From Vibrio bivalvicida (lineage in GTDB: Bacteria; Pseudomonadota; Gammaproteobacteria; Enterobacterales; Vibrionaceae): DNA of 64,000 bases. The notes below the pieces were generated by a model. The model was not told where the DNA came from. It did not search any database and saw nothing but the letters and a program-made list of their open reading frames with translations. The stretch covers positions 1-64,000 of the forward strand of contig NZ_LLEI02000021.1 of NCBI RefSeq assembly GCF_001399455.2, given 5' to 3'. Made by a program: the position numbers and the translations under genes. Positions 52,961 through 60,680 of this stretch are shown one piece after another; within the stretch, counting starts at the first letter, position 1; each line of letters starts with the position of its first letter.

Positions 52961-53044
52961 CTAATAGCTACACGAAAGCCGCCGTATATCGAAGCGATTA
53001 CAGCAGCAACAAACTGGAGAGGTGTAGCTAAACAAATATGTCAT
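52961..53044 (-). CDS. Cysteine-rich leader peptide of cysS
   Basis: A 27-codon frame starting MTYLFSYTSPV is followed by four consecutive Cys codons (TGT TGC TGC TGT at 53000-53011) and a fifth Cys near the end. It ends with TAG at 52961. AGGG stands about 10 nt upstream of its ATG. It lies just before an intrinsic terminator and the cysteinyl-tRNA synthetase gene. Stalling at uncharged Cys codons would leave the downstream segment free to pair with the terminator arm. This matches the design of trp, his and phe leaders. Confidence 0.82.
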   Translation of the reverse strand: MTYLFSYTSPVCCCCNRFDIRRLSCSY

Positions 53045-53173
53045 TCTTTTACCCTAAAGAAGAGGTGTGAAAAATGCAACCTTTGGATTCACTTGGTTTC
53101 GAATTGGTTAGGTTGTTACAATTACAGGCTAAGCAACTTTGAAGCATCATTGAATTGGTGTTGGAACTTGATC

Positions 53174-53446
53174 ATGGCTCGTCCTAAGAAACATCGTCAC
53201 ATCTGCACTCATGCAGCTCATGCTTTTTACAAACCCAATGGTGTGACTATGGATGAGTTGCAGATTGTTGAGCTGTTGCCGGATGAATTAGAAGCACTGA
53301 GACTTGCCGATCAAGAAGGGCTGAATCAGATTGATGCCGCCGTGCAAATGCAGGTGTCGCGCCAAACGTTTGGAAACATCATTAAACGCGCGAGGCAAAA
53401 GGTTGCTAGCAGCATCATCCAAGGTCATGCCCTAAAACTTCAATAG
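53174..53446 (+). CDS. DUF134 (UPF0251) family protein
   Basis: A 90-residue protein with a helix-turn-helix (LNQIDAAVQMQVSRQTFGNIIKRARQKVAS) typical of DUF134. Two early Cys/His groups (HICTHAAH) may bind metal. The start at 53174 (MARPKKHRH) is the standard one. It is divergent from the cysS leader and convergent with the NqrM-like/NifX-like pair. DUF134 proteins often sit beside NifX/NifB-type and iron-sulfur genes, as here, and may regulate them. Confidence 0.87.
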   Translation: MARPKKHRHICTHAAHAFYKPNGVTMDELQIVELLPDELEALRLADQEGLNQIDAAVQMQVSRQTFGNIIKRARQKVASSIIQGHALKLQ

Positions 53447-53453
53447 GCTTGAG

Positions 53454-53648
53454 CTACTCTGGCTCTTTGATTTGATAAAGCGTGCGCTTTGTCCCTTTGC
53501 ATACATCTTTGCAGTCGCACTCCCTAGTGATGTTTAGTTTCGATAAACCACCACAACTGCCCTGAATTGGTCGGCGAGAGAACATCACCCCGATCGCCAT
53601 TAAGGCTATAAAGCTAACGAAAATAAGTACTGTAAGTAGTAACGTCAT
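53454..53648 (-). CDS. NqrM-like (DUF539) membrane Cys-rich protein
   Basis: A 64-residue protein with one N-terminal membrane helix (about 3-23) and Cys 32, 44, 46 and 50 in SCGGL and CDCKDVC. The pattern GVMFSRRPIQGSCGGL matches NqrM, an Fe-delivery/maturation factor for the Na+-translocating NADH:quinone reductase. NqrM genes are usually next to nqrF; here it is with a NifX-like gene, so it may be a paralogue with another client. It overlaps the upstream gene by 4 nt. Confidence 0.75.
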   Translation of the reverse strand: MTLLLTVLIFVSFIALMAIGVMFSRRPIQGSCGGLSKLNITRECDCKDVCKGTKRTLYQIKEPE

Positions 53649-54070
53649 CGTCTAATCCTCCGGATTGAGCGCCAGTTTGGTTGCGACGGTGCGAAAGCGA
53701 GAGCGGCGTTATTTTTGCCACAAGCTTTTTTCTTTGGTGATATTCGACCGTAATCCAAACTCTCTACTGCAATCAGCTCGGCAAAATTGATGTCGTGCAC
53801 ATCTTGCTTCGCTTTTGTGGCTAACACTTTAACTTTAGATTGAAACAGCCCTTTGAGCATATTTTGGCCAATGTTTCTCACTACAACAATGTCTACTTTG
53901 TAATCAGCGATAACCTGTTGCCACTTTTTCTTGGCACCACAACAAGATTCATCCTTAGAGATAGAGAGGTACTGTTTTTGCCGCGTGATGGAATCAATGA
54001 TGGCGATTTGCTGGCAGCGAGAGAAGTGATTACTCACCGCGTTGTTAATACAAGGAATTGCGTAGATCAT
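53645..54070 (-). CDS. NifX/NifB-type iron-molybdenum-cofactor-like protein
   Basis: A 141-residue protein with the PF02579-type fold: MIYAIPCINNAVSNHFSRCQ at the start and VVVRNIGQNMLKGLFQSKVKV in the middle. The CC pair (DESCCGAKKKW) and later Cys may bind metal. The start at 54070 has GGAG upstream. No other nitrogen-fixation gene is present, so a role in iron-sulfur handling rather than nitrogenase is likely. It is coupled to the NqrM-like gene. The tail after residue 125 is basic. Confidence 0.78.
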   Translation of the reverse strand: MIYAIPCINNAVSNHFSRCQQIAIIDSITRQKQYLSISKDESCCGAKKKWQQVIADYKVDIVVVRNIGQNMLKGLFQSKVKVLATKAKQDVHDINFAELIAVESLDYGRISPKKKACGKNNAALAFAPSQPNWRSIRRIRR

Positions 54071-54302
54071 GCTGGCTCCAAAATACGTTGAAATTTGGAG
54101 CACTATAACGATCTATTACTGGCATATGCCAATAATAAAGTTGATTTCTTAGTTATCGAATTTCGAGAACAACTAATGTTTACCTACAGTTTCGGTAAAC
54201 AAGAACCGCTTTTCAGTGGGTTCATGTTTTTGATTAAATAGAAAATGAATGTCTTCTATGTTTCTGGTTTAAGTTCGTCGGAAGTCGATTTTGGGGTAGC
54301 TA

Positions 54303-54797
54303 TTATTTATCTTCGGATAACAGTACTTTGCGTAGTAGATTGGCAAGTTGATCTTGTTCATCTGGGTTTAGAACACTAAGCATATTGTTCATATTGGTGA
54401 CGTGATCGTTCAGGGCGTTATCGATAAGTTCGATGCCTTTATTGGTTAGAATCACCTTACAGCTGCGTCTGTCATGTTCACTGAAAACTCTTTCCACAAG
54501 CTCTTGCTTAACCAAATGTTCTATCCGAGTGCTCACTGCCCCAGAAGACAGCATAAGAGTTTTATATAGCTCTGTTGGGGTAATACCATGGGCATCGCTA
54601 CGGCGCATTGTTGCTAAGATGTCGAACTCAATGCTGCTTAGTCCGTGCTGTGTAAACACGCTGTCCATCCTCGACTTCCACAGATTGCTTGTGCGACGCA
54701 AGCGGCCAACAACTCCCATCGGCGAGCAGTTTAAATCGGGTCTTGCTTGTTTCCATTGAGCCAAAATTAAATCGACACTATCTGATGCTGATGGCAT
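54303..54797 (-). CDS. MarR-family regulator (first copy)
   Basis: A 164-residue winged-helix regulator. The recognition segment ELYKTLMLSSGAVSTRIEHLVKQELV is followed by the wing DRRSCKVILTNKG. It is divergent from an EamA transporter gene, with two AT-rich palindromes between them as likely operators. A paralogous pair lies at 58.6-60.1 kb. The ligand is not known. Confidence 0.9.
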   Translation of the reverse strand: MPSASDSVDLILAQWKQARPDLNCSPMGVVGRLRRTSNLWKSRMDSVFTQHGLSSIEFDILATMRRSDAHGITPTELYKTLMLSSGAVSTRIEHLVKQELVERVFSEHDRRSCKVILTNKGIELIDNALNDHVTNMNNMLSVLNPDEQDQLANLLRKVLLSEDK

Positions 54798-54815
54798 TTT
54801 TATCTCTCATCTAAA

Positions 54816-54891
54816 TATCTTTTTAAAAAGATACTTGATCAAAAGTTAAGTTGCCATTACTTTATAAAAAGTGTCTTTTGCAAAAGATACT
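54816..54891. promoter_or_regulatory. Two MarR-type operator palindromes
   Basis: A perfect 18-bp palindrome TATCTTTTTAAAAAGATA (54816-54833) and a near-perfect 22-bp one centred at 54880 (AGTGTCTTTTG / CAAAAGATACT) lie between the divergent marR and eamA genes. They share the TATCTT/AAGATA type half-site with the operators at 59509-59585. Confidence 0.7.
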
Positions 54892-54920
54892 TTTTATTGA
54901 GATTATATGGAGAGACTCTA

Positions 54921-55835
54921 GTGAAGGATTTACATCAGATTAAAACCATAGTGTTGACGGCATTCGCCCCTATCGTATGGGGAAGTACTTACATAGTGAC
55001 GACAGAGTTACTGCCAGCGGAAAGCCCTTTGCTTGCGGCAACGATTAGAGCCCTACCTGCAGGTTTGTTGCTCGTATTCTTTGGTAAAGCGCTACCCAGC
55101 TCAGCGTGGCTTGCTCGACTCGGGGTGCTCGGTTTTTTGAACATTGGGTTGTTCTTCTATTGCCTATTTTTTGCAGCGACATACTTACCGGGTGGTATGG
55201 CCGCTATGGTGATGTCTATTCAACCTGTTGCCGTGATATTACTGAGTTGGTGGTTGCTTGGTGCAAAGGTGTCAGCAATACAGCTCATGGCCTCGGTAGT
55301 GGGCATCTTTGGAATAGCTTTACTGGTTCTTAACAGTGCCGCGAAGTTAGACTTAGAAGGTCTCATCGTCGCGAGTGTTGGAACATTAAGCATGGCGAGT
55401 GGGGTCGTGCTGACTAAGAAATGGGGCAGACCTACAGGTATGTCTGTGCTGAATTTTACTGGTTGGCAGCTCCTGTTTGGTGGATTAATGCTGCTCCCAG
55501 TTGCTATATGGCTTGAGGGGGTACCTCATCAACTAACGCTAATGAACTCTTTGGGTTACTTGTACCTGAGTGTTATCGGGGCTGTAGTCGGGTATTTTCT
55601 GTGGTTTAGAGGCATTGATCAGTTGCCTACAACTACGGTCTCATTTCTCGGTTTTTTAAGCAGTGTCTCTGCTTGTATCTTGGGTTATATCGTTCTCGAC
55701 CAGCATTTGTCGGTATTTCAGTTGCTTGGAGCATTATTGGTTTTGGTCTCTATTGTACTTGCAAGCCAGCGCTCCTCAGACAAATCGACTCTATCTAATC
55801 AAACTCCAACCATTCGATCATTAGAGGGAAACTAA
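54921..55835 (+). CDS. EamA-family drug/metabolite transporter (first copy)
   Basis: A 304-residue membrane protein with about ten helices and two EamA repeats (FAPIVWGSTYIVTTELLP near the start and GVVLTKKWGRPTGMSVLNFTGW in the middle). It probably exports a metabolite or drug. A GTG start at 54921 with GGAGA 7 nt upstream is chosen over an earlier TTG. It is controlled by the divergent MarR, and followed 1 nt later by the FMN reductase gene, forming an operon. Confidence 0.88.
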   Translation: MKDLHQIKTIVLTAFAPIVWGSTYIVTTELLPAESPLLAATIRALPAGLLLVFFGKALPSSAWLARLGVLGFLNIGLFFYCLFFAATYLPGGMAAMVMSIQPVAVILLSWWLLGAKVSAIQLMASVVGIFGIALLVLNSAAKLDLEGLIVASVGTLSMASGVVLTKKWGRPTGMSVLNFTGWQLLFGGLMLLPVAIWLEGVPHQLTLMNSLGYLYLSVIGAVVGYFLWFRGIDQLPTTTVSFLGFLSSVSACILGYIVLDQHLSVFQLLGALLVLVSIVLASQRSSDKSTLSNQTPTIRSLEGN

Positions 55836-55836
55836 T

Positions 55837-56430
55837 ATGAATATTACTATCGTATCTGGCAGCCAGCGTGACAATTCGCAGAGCTTAAATGTCGCTCGCT
55901 ATTTAGAATCATTATCTGCTAAGCACTTTGAAACTATCAATGTTCTAGATTTACATCAGCTTAATTTGCCTCTCTGGAACGAAGGTGTTTGGCAGCAGTC
56001 GGAAGAATGGCAACAGTGGACGCCTATTGCAGAGATACTTAAACAATCTGATGCGATTGTTTTGATCACTCCCGAATGGCATGGAATGGCGACACCTGCA
56101 ATTAAGAATTTCTTGTTGTTAACGACAGATGAAGAGCTAGCGCACAAGCCTGTGTTGCTAGTGAGTGTTTCTGCCAGTGTGAATGGCGTATATCCGATAA
56201 GCGAGTTACGTATGACAGGTAGCAAAAACAATCATGCTTGCTTTTTGCCAGATCATCTGATGTTTCGCAATATCGAAACGCTGATGACCCAAGATCACCA
56301 ATTACAAGATGATGAGATGCACCAACGTAGTCAGTATACCTTGTCATTGCTTGCCCATTACGCTCAAGCACTTGCTCCTATTCATCGCGATATGGTGACT
56401 GTCGGAAAGCCATTTCGTTACGGAATGTAG
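55837..56430 (+). CDS. NADPH-dependent FMN reductase family protein
   Basis: A 197-residue flavodoxin-fold protein. SGSQRDNSQSLNVARYL is the phosphate-binding loop for FMN, and ITPEWHGMATPAIKNFLLL is the family second motif. It reduces FMN, quinones or other electrophiles. It is cotranscribed with the EamA transporter (1-nt gap), so the pair may answer the same toxic compound; this is an inference. Confidence 0.85.
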   Translation: MNITIVSGSQRDNSQSLNVARYLESLSAKHFETINVLDLHQLNLPLWNEGVWQQSEEWQQWTPIAEILKQSDAIVLITPEWHGMATPAIKNFLLLTTDEELAHKPVLLVSVSASVNGVYPISELRMTGSKNNHACFLPDHLMFRNIETLMTQDHQLQDDEMHQRSQYTLSLLAHYAQALAPIHRDMVTVGKPFRYGM

Positions 56431-56433
56431 CTA

Positions 56434-56448
56434 CTTTACAGTGTAAAA
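56434..56448. other. parS2 partition site
   Basis: TTTACAGTGTAAA (56435-56447) matches the ParB2 consensus. It lies 4 nt after the FMN reductase stop and about 31 kb from the origin, the furthest in the window. Confidence 0.86.
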
Positions 56449-56589
56449 GATCAAGTAGGGAGGTTGTCTAGTAATGGAATCTGTTTATCGCTTGATGTGT
56501 TTGACTTGGTCAACTTAGTAAAGATTCTAGAGTCCAATCAAAAAAGGGTATATACATAGTTTTATGTTATACAAACTGCTGAGTATTTA

Positions 56590-57921
56590 ATGACTCTCCA
56601 AGAAATCCTTCAAATCCGCAATGTTCGCTGCTTCTTAATGTTTCGAAGCAGCTACTTTGCGCGCTTTTACTATCCAGTCTTCACTTTACTCTACTTAGAT
56701 TATGGTTTGACCCTTTCTCAGTTTGCCATGCTCAACGTAGTCTGGGCGGCAACCATCGTTCTAGCAGAAGTACCATCTGGTGCATTTGCCGATACTCTAG
56801 GACGTAAAAAGCTGGTGGTGCTGTCTTCTATTGTCATGTTTATAGAAATCGCCATGATCGCCTTTGTTCCGACTGGCAATCCCACCTTAGTGTTCATGGT
56901 ATTTTTGGTAAACCGGGTCTTGAGCGGTTTGGCTATGGCATTAGCCAGTGGTGCTGATGAAGCACTGGCTTATGACACGCTTAAAGAGCAGGGCAAAGAA
57001 GATCTGTGGCCGCGAGTATTACAGATTCAGTTACGTATCGCTTCAAGTGTCGGCATTGTTGTTACCTTGGTAGGCGCTGCAATGTACGACGTTAACTTTA
57101 TGGCTCATGTTTATCACCTACTGGGGTTCTCAGCGCCAGAAACGACTCAAGATATAATGCGTATCCCTGTTTATGCGACCTTGTTTGTTGCCCTTATCGC
57201 CATGTACGCTGCGTTTAGCATGAGGGAAGAGAAGAAAACATTGCCAAGTGATAGCGGTAAGTTGGCAACGACGATGGCAAGTCTTAAACTCACCATGAAT
57301 ACGGGTAAGTGGGTGCTCTCAACACCATATGTTTTGTTTATTCTGCTTTATTACAGCCTGTTCGAGCACACTTCACGTATGTTTTTAACGATGAACAGCC
57401 AGTACTATCGAGCGATCGATATCCCCATCATCTACTTTGGGTTTATTGGTGCAGGGATAAGTTTGCTGCAAATTGTATTGGCAGGGCAAAGTCGAAAGTT
57501 AGCGGAAAGCATCGGTCCAAGAAGATTTATTGCCATCATGGGCATCGCGACGATGGCGACCTATTATTGGATTAGCTTAGGCTGGTCTATTTATGGGGTG
57601 ATTCCGGTATTGCTGTTAATCTTCATCATAATGACGATGAATATCTTTATTAGCTATCACCTCAACAAAAACACTGAATCACACAACCGAGCCACAGTAC
57701 TGAGCTTTAAAGGGCTGATGTTTAATCTCGGCTATGGTCTGATTGGTATCTTGTACGCCTACTACTACAAACTGCTGTCTAAAAGCTATAGCGAAGAGCA
57801 GATAGAGCAGCACATTGACTTTATTGCGTCTCTTTCATCATTTTTCTACTACTTTACGTTTTTGTTTGTTGCTATTAGCCTGTATTTCTATGTAAAGGAT
57901 AAGAAAAAGGCGATTTTTTGA
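56590..57921 (+). CDS. MFS transporter
   Basis: A 443-residue membrane protein of the major facilitator superfamily with about 11-12 helices. The loop 2-3 signature appears as GAFADTLGRKKLVV. The central loop is near residues 210-240 (REEKKTLPSDSGKLATT). The substrate is not known. The ribosome binding site is weak. The gap before it contains the parS2 site. Confidence 0.87.
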   Translation: MTLQEILQIRNVRCFLMFRSSYFARFYYPVFTLLYLDYGLTLSQFAMLNVVWAATIVLAEVPSGAFADTLGRKKLVVLSSIVMFIEIAMIAFVPTGNPTLVFMVFLVNRVLSGLAMALASGADEALAYDTLKEQGKEDLWPRVLQIQLRIASSVGIVVTLVGAAMYDVNFMAHVYHLLGFSAPETTQDIMRIPVYATLFVALIAMYAAFSMREEKKTLPSDSGKLATTMASLKLTMNTGKWVLSTPYVLFILLYYSLFEHTSRMFLTMNSQYYRAIDIPIIYFGFIGAGISLLQIVLAGQSRKLAESIGPRRFIAIMGIATMATYYWISLGWSIYGVIPVLLLIFIIMTMNIFISYHLNKNTESHNRATVLSFKGLMFNLGYGLIGILYAYYYKLLSKSYSEEQIEQHIDFIASLSSFFYYFTFLFVAISLYFYVKDKKKAIF

Positions 57922-57940
57922 GCCCAGTAAAATTTAGGGG

Positions 57941-58498
57941 TTAGCTTATTCTTAGTGATTGATTATATTCAATATTTAGTAAAGATTTAGCTTCCTCTAC
58001 TGTTCCTGTAACCCAGTTTAGAACATGGCTTGCGTCAATCAGTAGTGGCATGCGGTGATGATATTGGGCACATTGCGAATTGGGCTTAGTGGTGAGAGTG
58101 ACCACGTTTGAGTTATTTTCGAGTGCGATAGCTGCCATATACAGAGCCCCATTGCTTGGCTTTTCAAATAGGTATTTCACCTTTCGTCCTTGTTCCTCAC
58201 GCCACTCATACCATCCACTGCAAGGGACAATAACCCGACTGAACTGAAACGAACTCGCAAAGGTGGGTTTCTGTGCAATAGTTTCTGCTTGGGCGTTAAT
58301 GATAATCCGCTTTGCCCAGTCAGGCTTGATGCCCCAAGCTAGGTTACGCTGCTGTAGCTTGCTACCATAACTGGCTATACAAGCCACTTGTTCTGTCGGA
58401 CGTAAGTCGTTGTTGCTATGAGTATTAAAATCTAAGCCAAGCTGTTCACAGACGATATTGCACAAGGGGTCGTCGATGACATTGAGTCTTCCGCACAT
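57941..58498 (-). CDS. SRAP-family (YedK/HMCES) abasic-site protein
   Basis: A 185-residue SOS-response-associated peptidase. The mature N-terminus MCGRLN exposes Cys 2, which forms a covalent thiazolidine with abasic sites in single-stranded DNA; further conserved residues are NAQAET, PCSGWYEW and HHRMPL. The start at 58498 gives the essential Cys 2 and has AAGGTGG before it. It protects abasic sites during replication. Confidence 0.93.
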   Translation of the reverse strand: MCGRLNVIDDPLCNIVCEQLGLDFNTHSNNDLRPTEQVACIASYGSKLQQRNLAWGIKPDWAKRIIINAQAETIAQKPTFASSFQFSRVIVPCSGWYEWREEQGRKVKYLFEKPSNGALYMAAIALENNSNVVTLTTKPNSQCAQYHHRMPLLIDASHVLNWVTGTVEEAKSLLNIEYNQSLRIS

Positions 58499-58556
58499 TG
58501 CTTCCACCTTTCTCAAATGAGCTTAGTCAGTATAGCAATCACGTTGGAACCGTTTT

Positions 58557-58581
58557 AAAAAGCCGCGCTAAGTGGCGCGGC
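58557..58581 (-). terminator. eamA terminator
   Basis: GCCGCGC/GCGCGGC with a 6-nt loop; the minus strand has a TTTT tail. It is 25 nt beyond the EamA stop. Confidence 0.8.
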
Positions 58582-58605
58582 TATTTGAGAGATAATTAGT
58601 ACCTT

Positions 58606-59502
58606 TTAGCTCCGACACTCGGCTGGAGCCGGTCTGTTTTGCCTGATGGCGAGTATCGCTTGAGGTAACAACGACATCACAATCATGCCGATCATCAAGC
58701 TGTACTGGAATGGGGTGAAGGATTCACCAAGCAAGACGAGTCCAGATACGATTCCCGCGATTGGGTTGGCGATTCCGCCGAAGGTAAAGTCGACCACAGA
58801 CATACGTTGCAATAGCCACACATACATACCGTAACCCAGTGCAGTGTTCAGCCCGACCACCCATAGCAAACCAGACAGGTTGGTGATTGAGAAGTTAGCG
58901 AAAATCGCCGCATATTTCGCCGGTTCCATTGCCCCCTGAACACCTGCTGCGATAGACAGAATCACACCACCGAGGATGAGCTGCCAGGTTAAGACTGTCC
59001 ACCAGTGCATACGGTTTCCGAGTGATTTAGTGATCGAGCTGCCAACCACAATACACATGATCGCCGCGAGCATAGCCCCCAAACCAATCGGGTTTAGGCT
59101 AATTGAACCTGGGTCAAACAGCATCCAAGCGAGTGCTATCAGGGTGGCACCACATACCGACTGAATCAAGCCTGGGCGATGTTTGTTGATCAGCCAGTTG
59201 TAGAGCATCGCAAATACAGGCACTGAGATCATGCCAACACCAGAAATGGCAGAAGGCAAAGTCAGCGCCATGACAAAGATCAGCCCGAAGAAGGTCGCAA
59301 TATTGATCAAACCTAAGCTAAACAAAATCTGCCAGTCGCCTTTTTTCGGCAGGCTTGGCTTAAATGCCAACAACAGAAGTCCGGCTGGTAGTGCACGGAT
59401 CGCACCCAGTAATAGGGGAGGCCAGTCCGCAAGTGTGTATTGCGTGACGGCATAAGTGGTTCCCCAAAAGAACGCCGGAATCATGGCAAGTAATATATTC
59501 AT
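58606..59502 (-). CDS. EamA-family transporter (second copy)
   Basis: A 298-residue membrane protein with ten helices and two EamA repeats (FFWGTTYAVTQYTLADWPP and VVGSSITKSLGNRMHWWTVLTWQ). It is paralogous to the one at 54.9 kb. The divergent MarR gene and two operators lie directly upstream; one operator is 7 nt before the start. The substrate is not known. Confidence 0.88.
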   Translation of the reverse strand: MNILLAMIPAFFWGTTYAVTQYTLADWPPLLLGAIRALPAGLLLLAFKPSLPKKGDWQILFSLGLINIATFFGLIFVMALTLPSAISGVGMISVPVFAMLYNWLINKHRPGLIQSVCGATLIALAWMLFDPGSISLNPIGLGAMLAAIMCIVVGSSITKSLGNRMHWWTVLTWQLILGGVILSIAAGVQGAMEPAKYAAIFANFSITNLSGLLWVVGLNTALGYGMYVWLLQRMSVVDFTFGGIANPIAGIVSGLVLLGESFTPFQYSLMIGMIVMSLLPQAILAIRQNRPAPAECRS

Positions 59503-59508
59503 AACAAT

Positions 59509-59585
59509 TATCTTTACGTTAAGATACTTTTGTGAGGAATGTACGCCTAAAAACGCTGTTTGTAAAGTATCTTTATGTTAAGATA
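59509..59585. promoter_or_regulatory. Paired MarR-type operators
   Basis: TATCTTTACGTTAAGATA (59509-59526) and TATCTTTATGTTAAGATA (59568-59585) differ at one base and are 59 bp apart. They lie in the divergent eamA-marR promoter region and should be bound by the MarR at 59622. Confidence 0.78.
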
Positions 59586-59621
59586 TTCAAAACAGCATTT
59601 TGTTACTGGAGACAAATATTC

Positions 59622-60104
59622 ATGGACGCTATTGATAGAGTAGTAGACCAGTGGGCTAAGGAAAAGCCAGAGCTAGAAACTGAACCTATGGCGATAATGG
59701 GTCGATTGATGCGCATTGCCAAGTATATGGAGACAGAAGTGGCTCAGCTACATAAGCGCTATGATTTGAAACTTGGGGAGTTCGACGTGTTGGCGACTTT
59801 GCGTCGTAGTGGTAAACCTTTTCGCCTAACCCCTTCAGAGCTGATTGATTCTATGATGCTGACATCTGGCGCGATGACGAACCGATTAGATAAGCTTGAG
59901 TCTAAAGGTTTGATCAGCCGCGAGCACAGTAAAGAAGACCGTCGCAGCGTGACGGTTGAGCTAAGCCAAGATGGTTATGTGCTGATCGACAAAATTATTG
60001 AAGAGCACGTCGCAGTACAGGAAAAGCTGGTTAAAGGCATTAATGCTAATCAGAAGAAACAGATGAACACCATTTTGAAAGGCTGGCTCACTCAATACGA
60101 GTAA
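59622..60104 (+). CDS. MarR-family regulator (second copy)
   Basis: A 160-residue winged-helix regulator. The recognition part ELIDSMMLTSGAMTNRLDKLESKG is followed by the wing DRRSVTVELSQDG. The start at 59622 (MDAIDRVVDQW) has GGAGA before it. It is similar to the MarR at 54.3 kb in length and sequence, and is divergent from an EamA gene in the same way. Confidence 0.92.
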   Translation: MDAIDRVVDQWAKEKPELETEPMAIMGRLMRIAKYMETEVAQLHKRYDLKLGEFDVLATLRRSGKPFRLTPSELIDSMMLTSGAMTNRLDKLESKGLISREHSKEDRRSVTVELSQDGYVLIDKIIEEHVAVQEKLVKGINANQKKQMNTILKGWLTQYE

Positions 60105-60127
60105 TCTCCTTGAAAATACGAAATAGA

Positions 60128-60170
60128 AAAACGCCCTCATTTGCGTGTGCAACTGAGGGCGTTTTGTTTT
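60128..60170. terminator. Bidirectional terminator
   Basis: AAAACGCCCTCA (60128-60139) with TGAGGGCGTTTT (60154-60165) form a 12-bp stem, with T-runs on both strands. It serves the convergent marR and glcG-like genes. Confidence 0.88.
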
Positions 60171-60186
60171 GCTTTGTTAGTCAGTG

Positions 60187-60624
60187 CTAAGAGACGGCGT
60201 CATCACAATAAAGCTGGGCGTGGTCAATTCCCCCGAGTGCGCAGCTTTCATCGATATCAGATAAATCACCACTAACCCCAACTGCGCCAAGAATGTTTTT
60301 CTCGGCATCGCGAATGAGCAATCCGCCTGGAACGGGAACCATATTACCGTGTGCGAGAACATTAACAGCGGAGATAAATGCAGGTCGATTGTCGGCATCC
60401 TGAGCGAGCTTTCGTGAAGAACACCCGAGCGCTAGCGCGCCCCAAGCTTTAGCAATCGCGATATCTGGTCGCATCATGCTAGAACCATCTTGGCGTTGTA
60501 GAGAGATGAGTTTCCCTCCACTGTCGAGAACGGCGACCGTGAGCGGTGCGCATTTGCTCTTGGAACCTGCCTGAAAGGTACCGTCAATGACGGAGAGTGC
60601 TTGATCTAGAGTTAAACTTCCCAT
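60187..60624 (-). CDS. glcG: GlcG/HbpS-family protein
   Basis: A 145-residue DUF336 protein. TVAVLDSGGKLISLQRQDG and the glycine-rich GAVGVSGDLSDIDE are typical. GlcG accompanies glycolate/glyoxylate genes in many bacteria, though its activity is unclear; HbpS relatives bind heme. It follows malate synthase by 56 bp on the same strand, which supports a glyoxylate link. AGGAG precedes its ATG. Confidence 0.85.
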   Translation of the reverse strand: MGSLTLDQALSVIDGTFQAGSKSKCAPLTVAVLDSGGKLISLQRQDGSSMMRPDIAIAKAWGALALGCSSRKLAQDADNRPAFISAVNVLAHGNMVPVPGGLLIRDAEKNILGAVGVSGDLSDIDESCALGGIDHAQLYCDDAVS

Positions 60625-60680
60625 GTTATCTCCTGTTAATGTCCTACCGTCCTAGCTCGAATAGACGAACTAGGTTGGTA

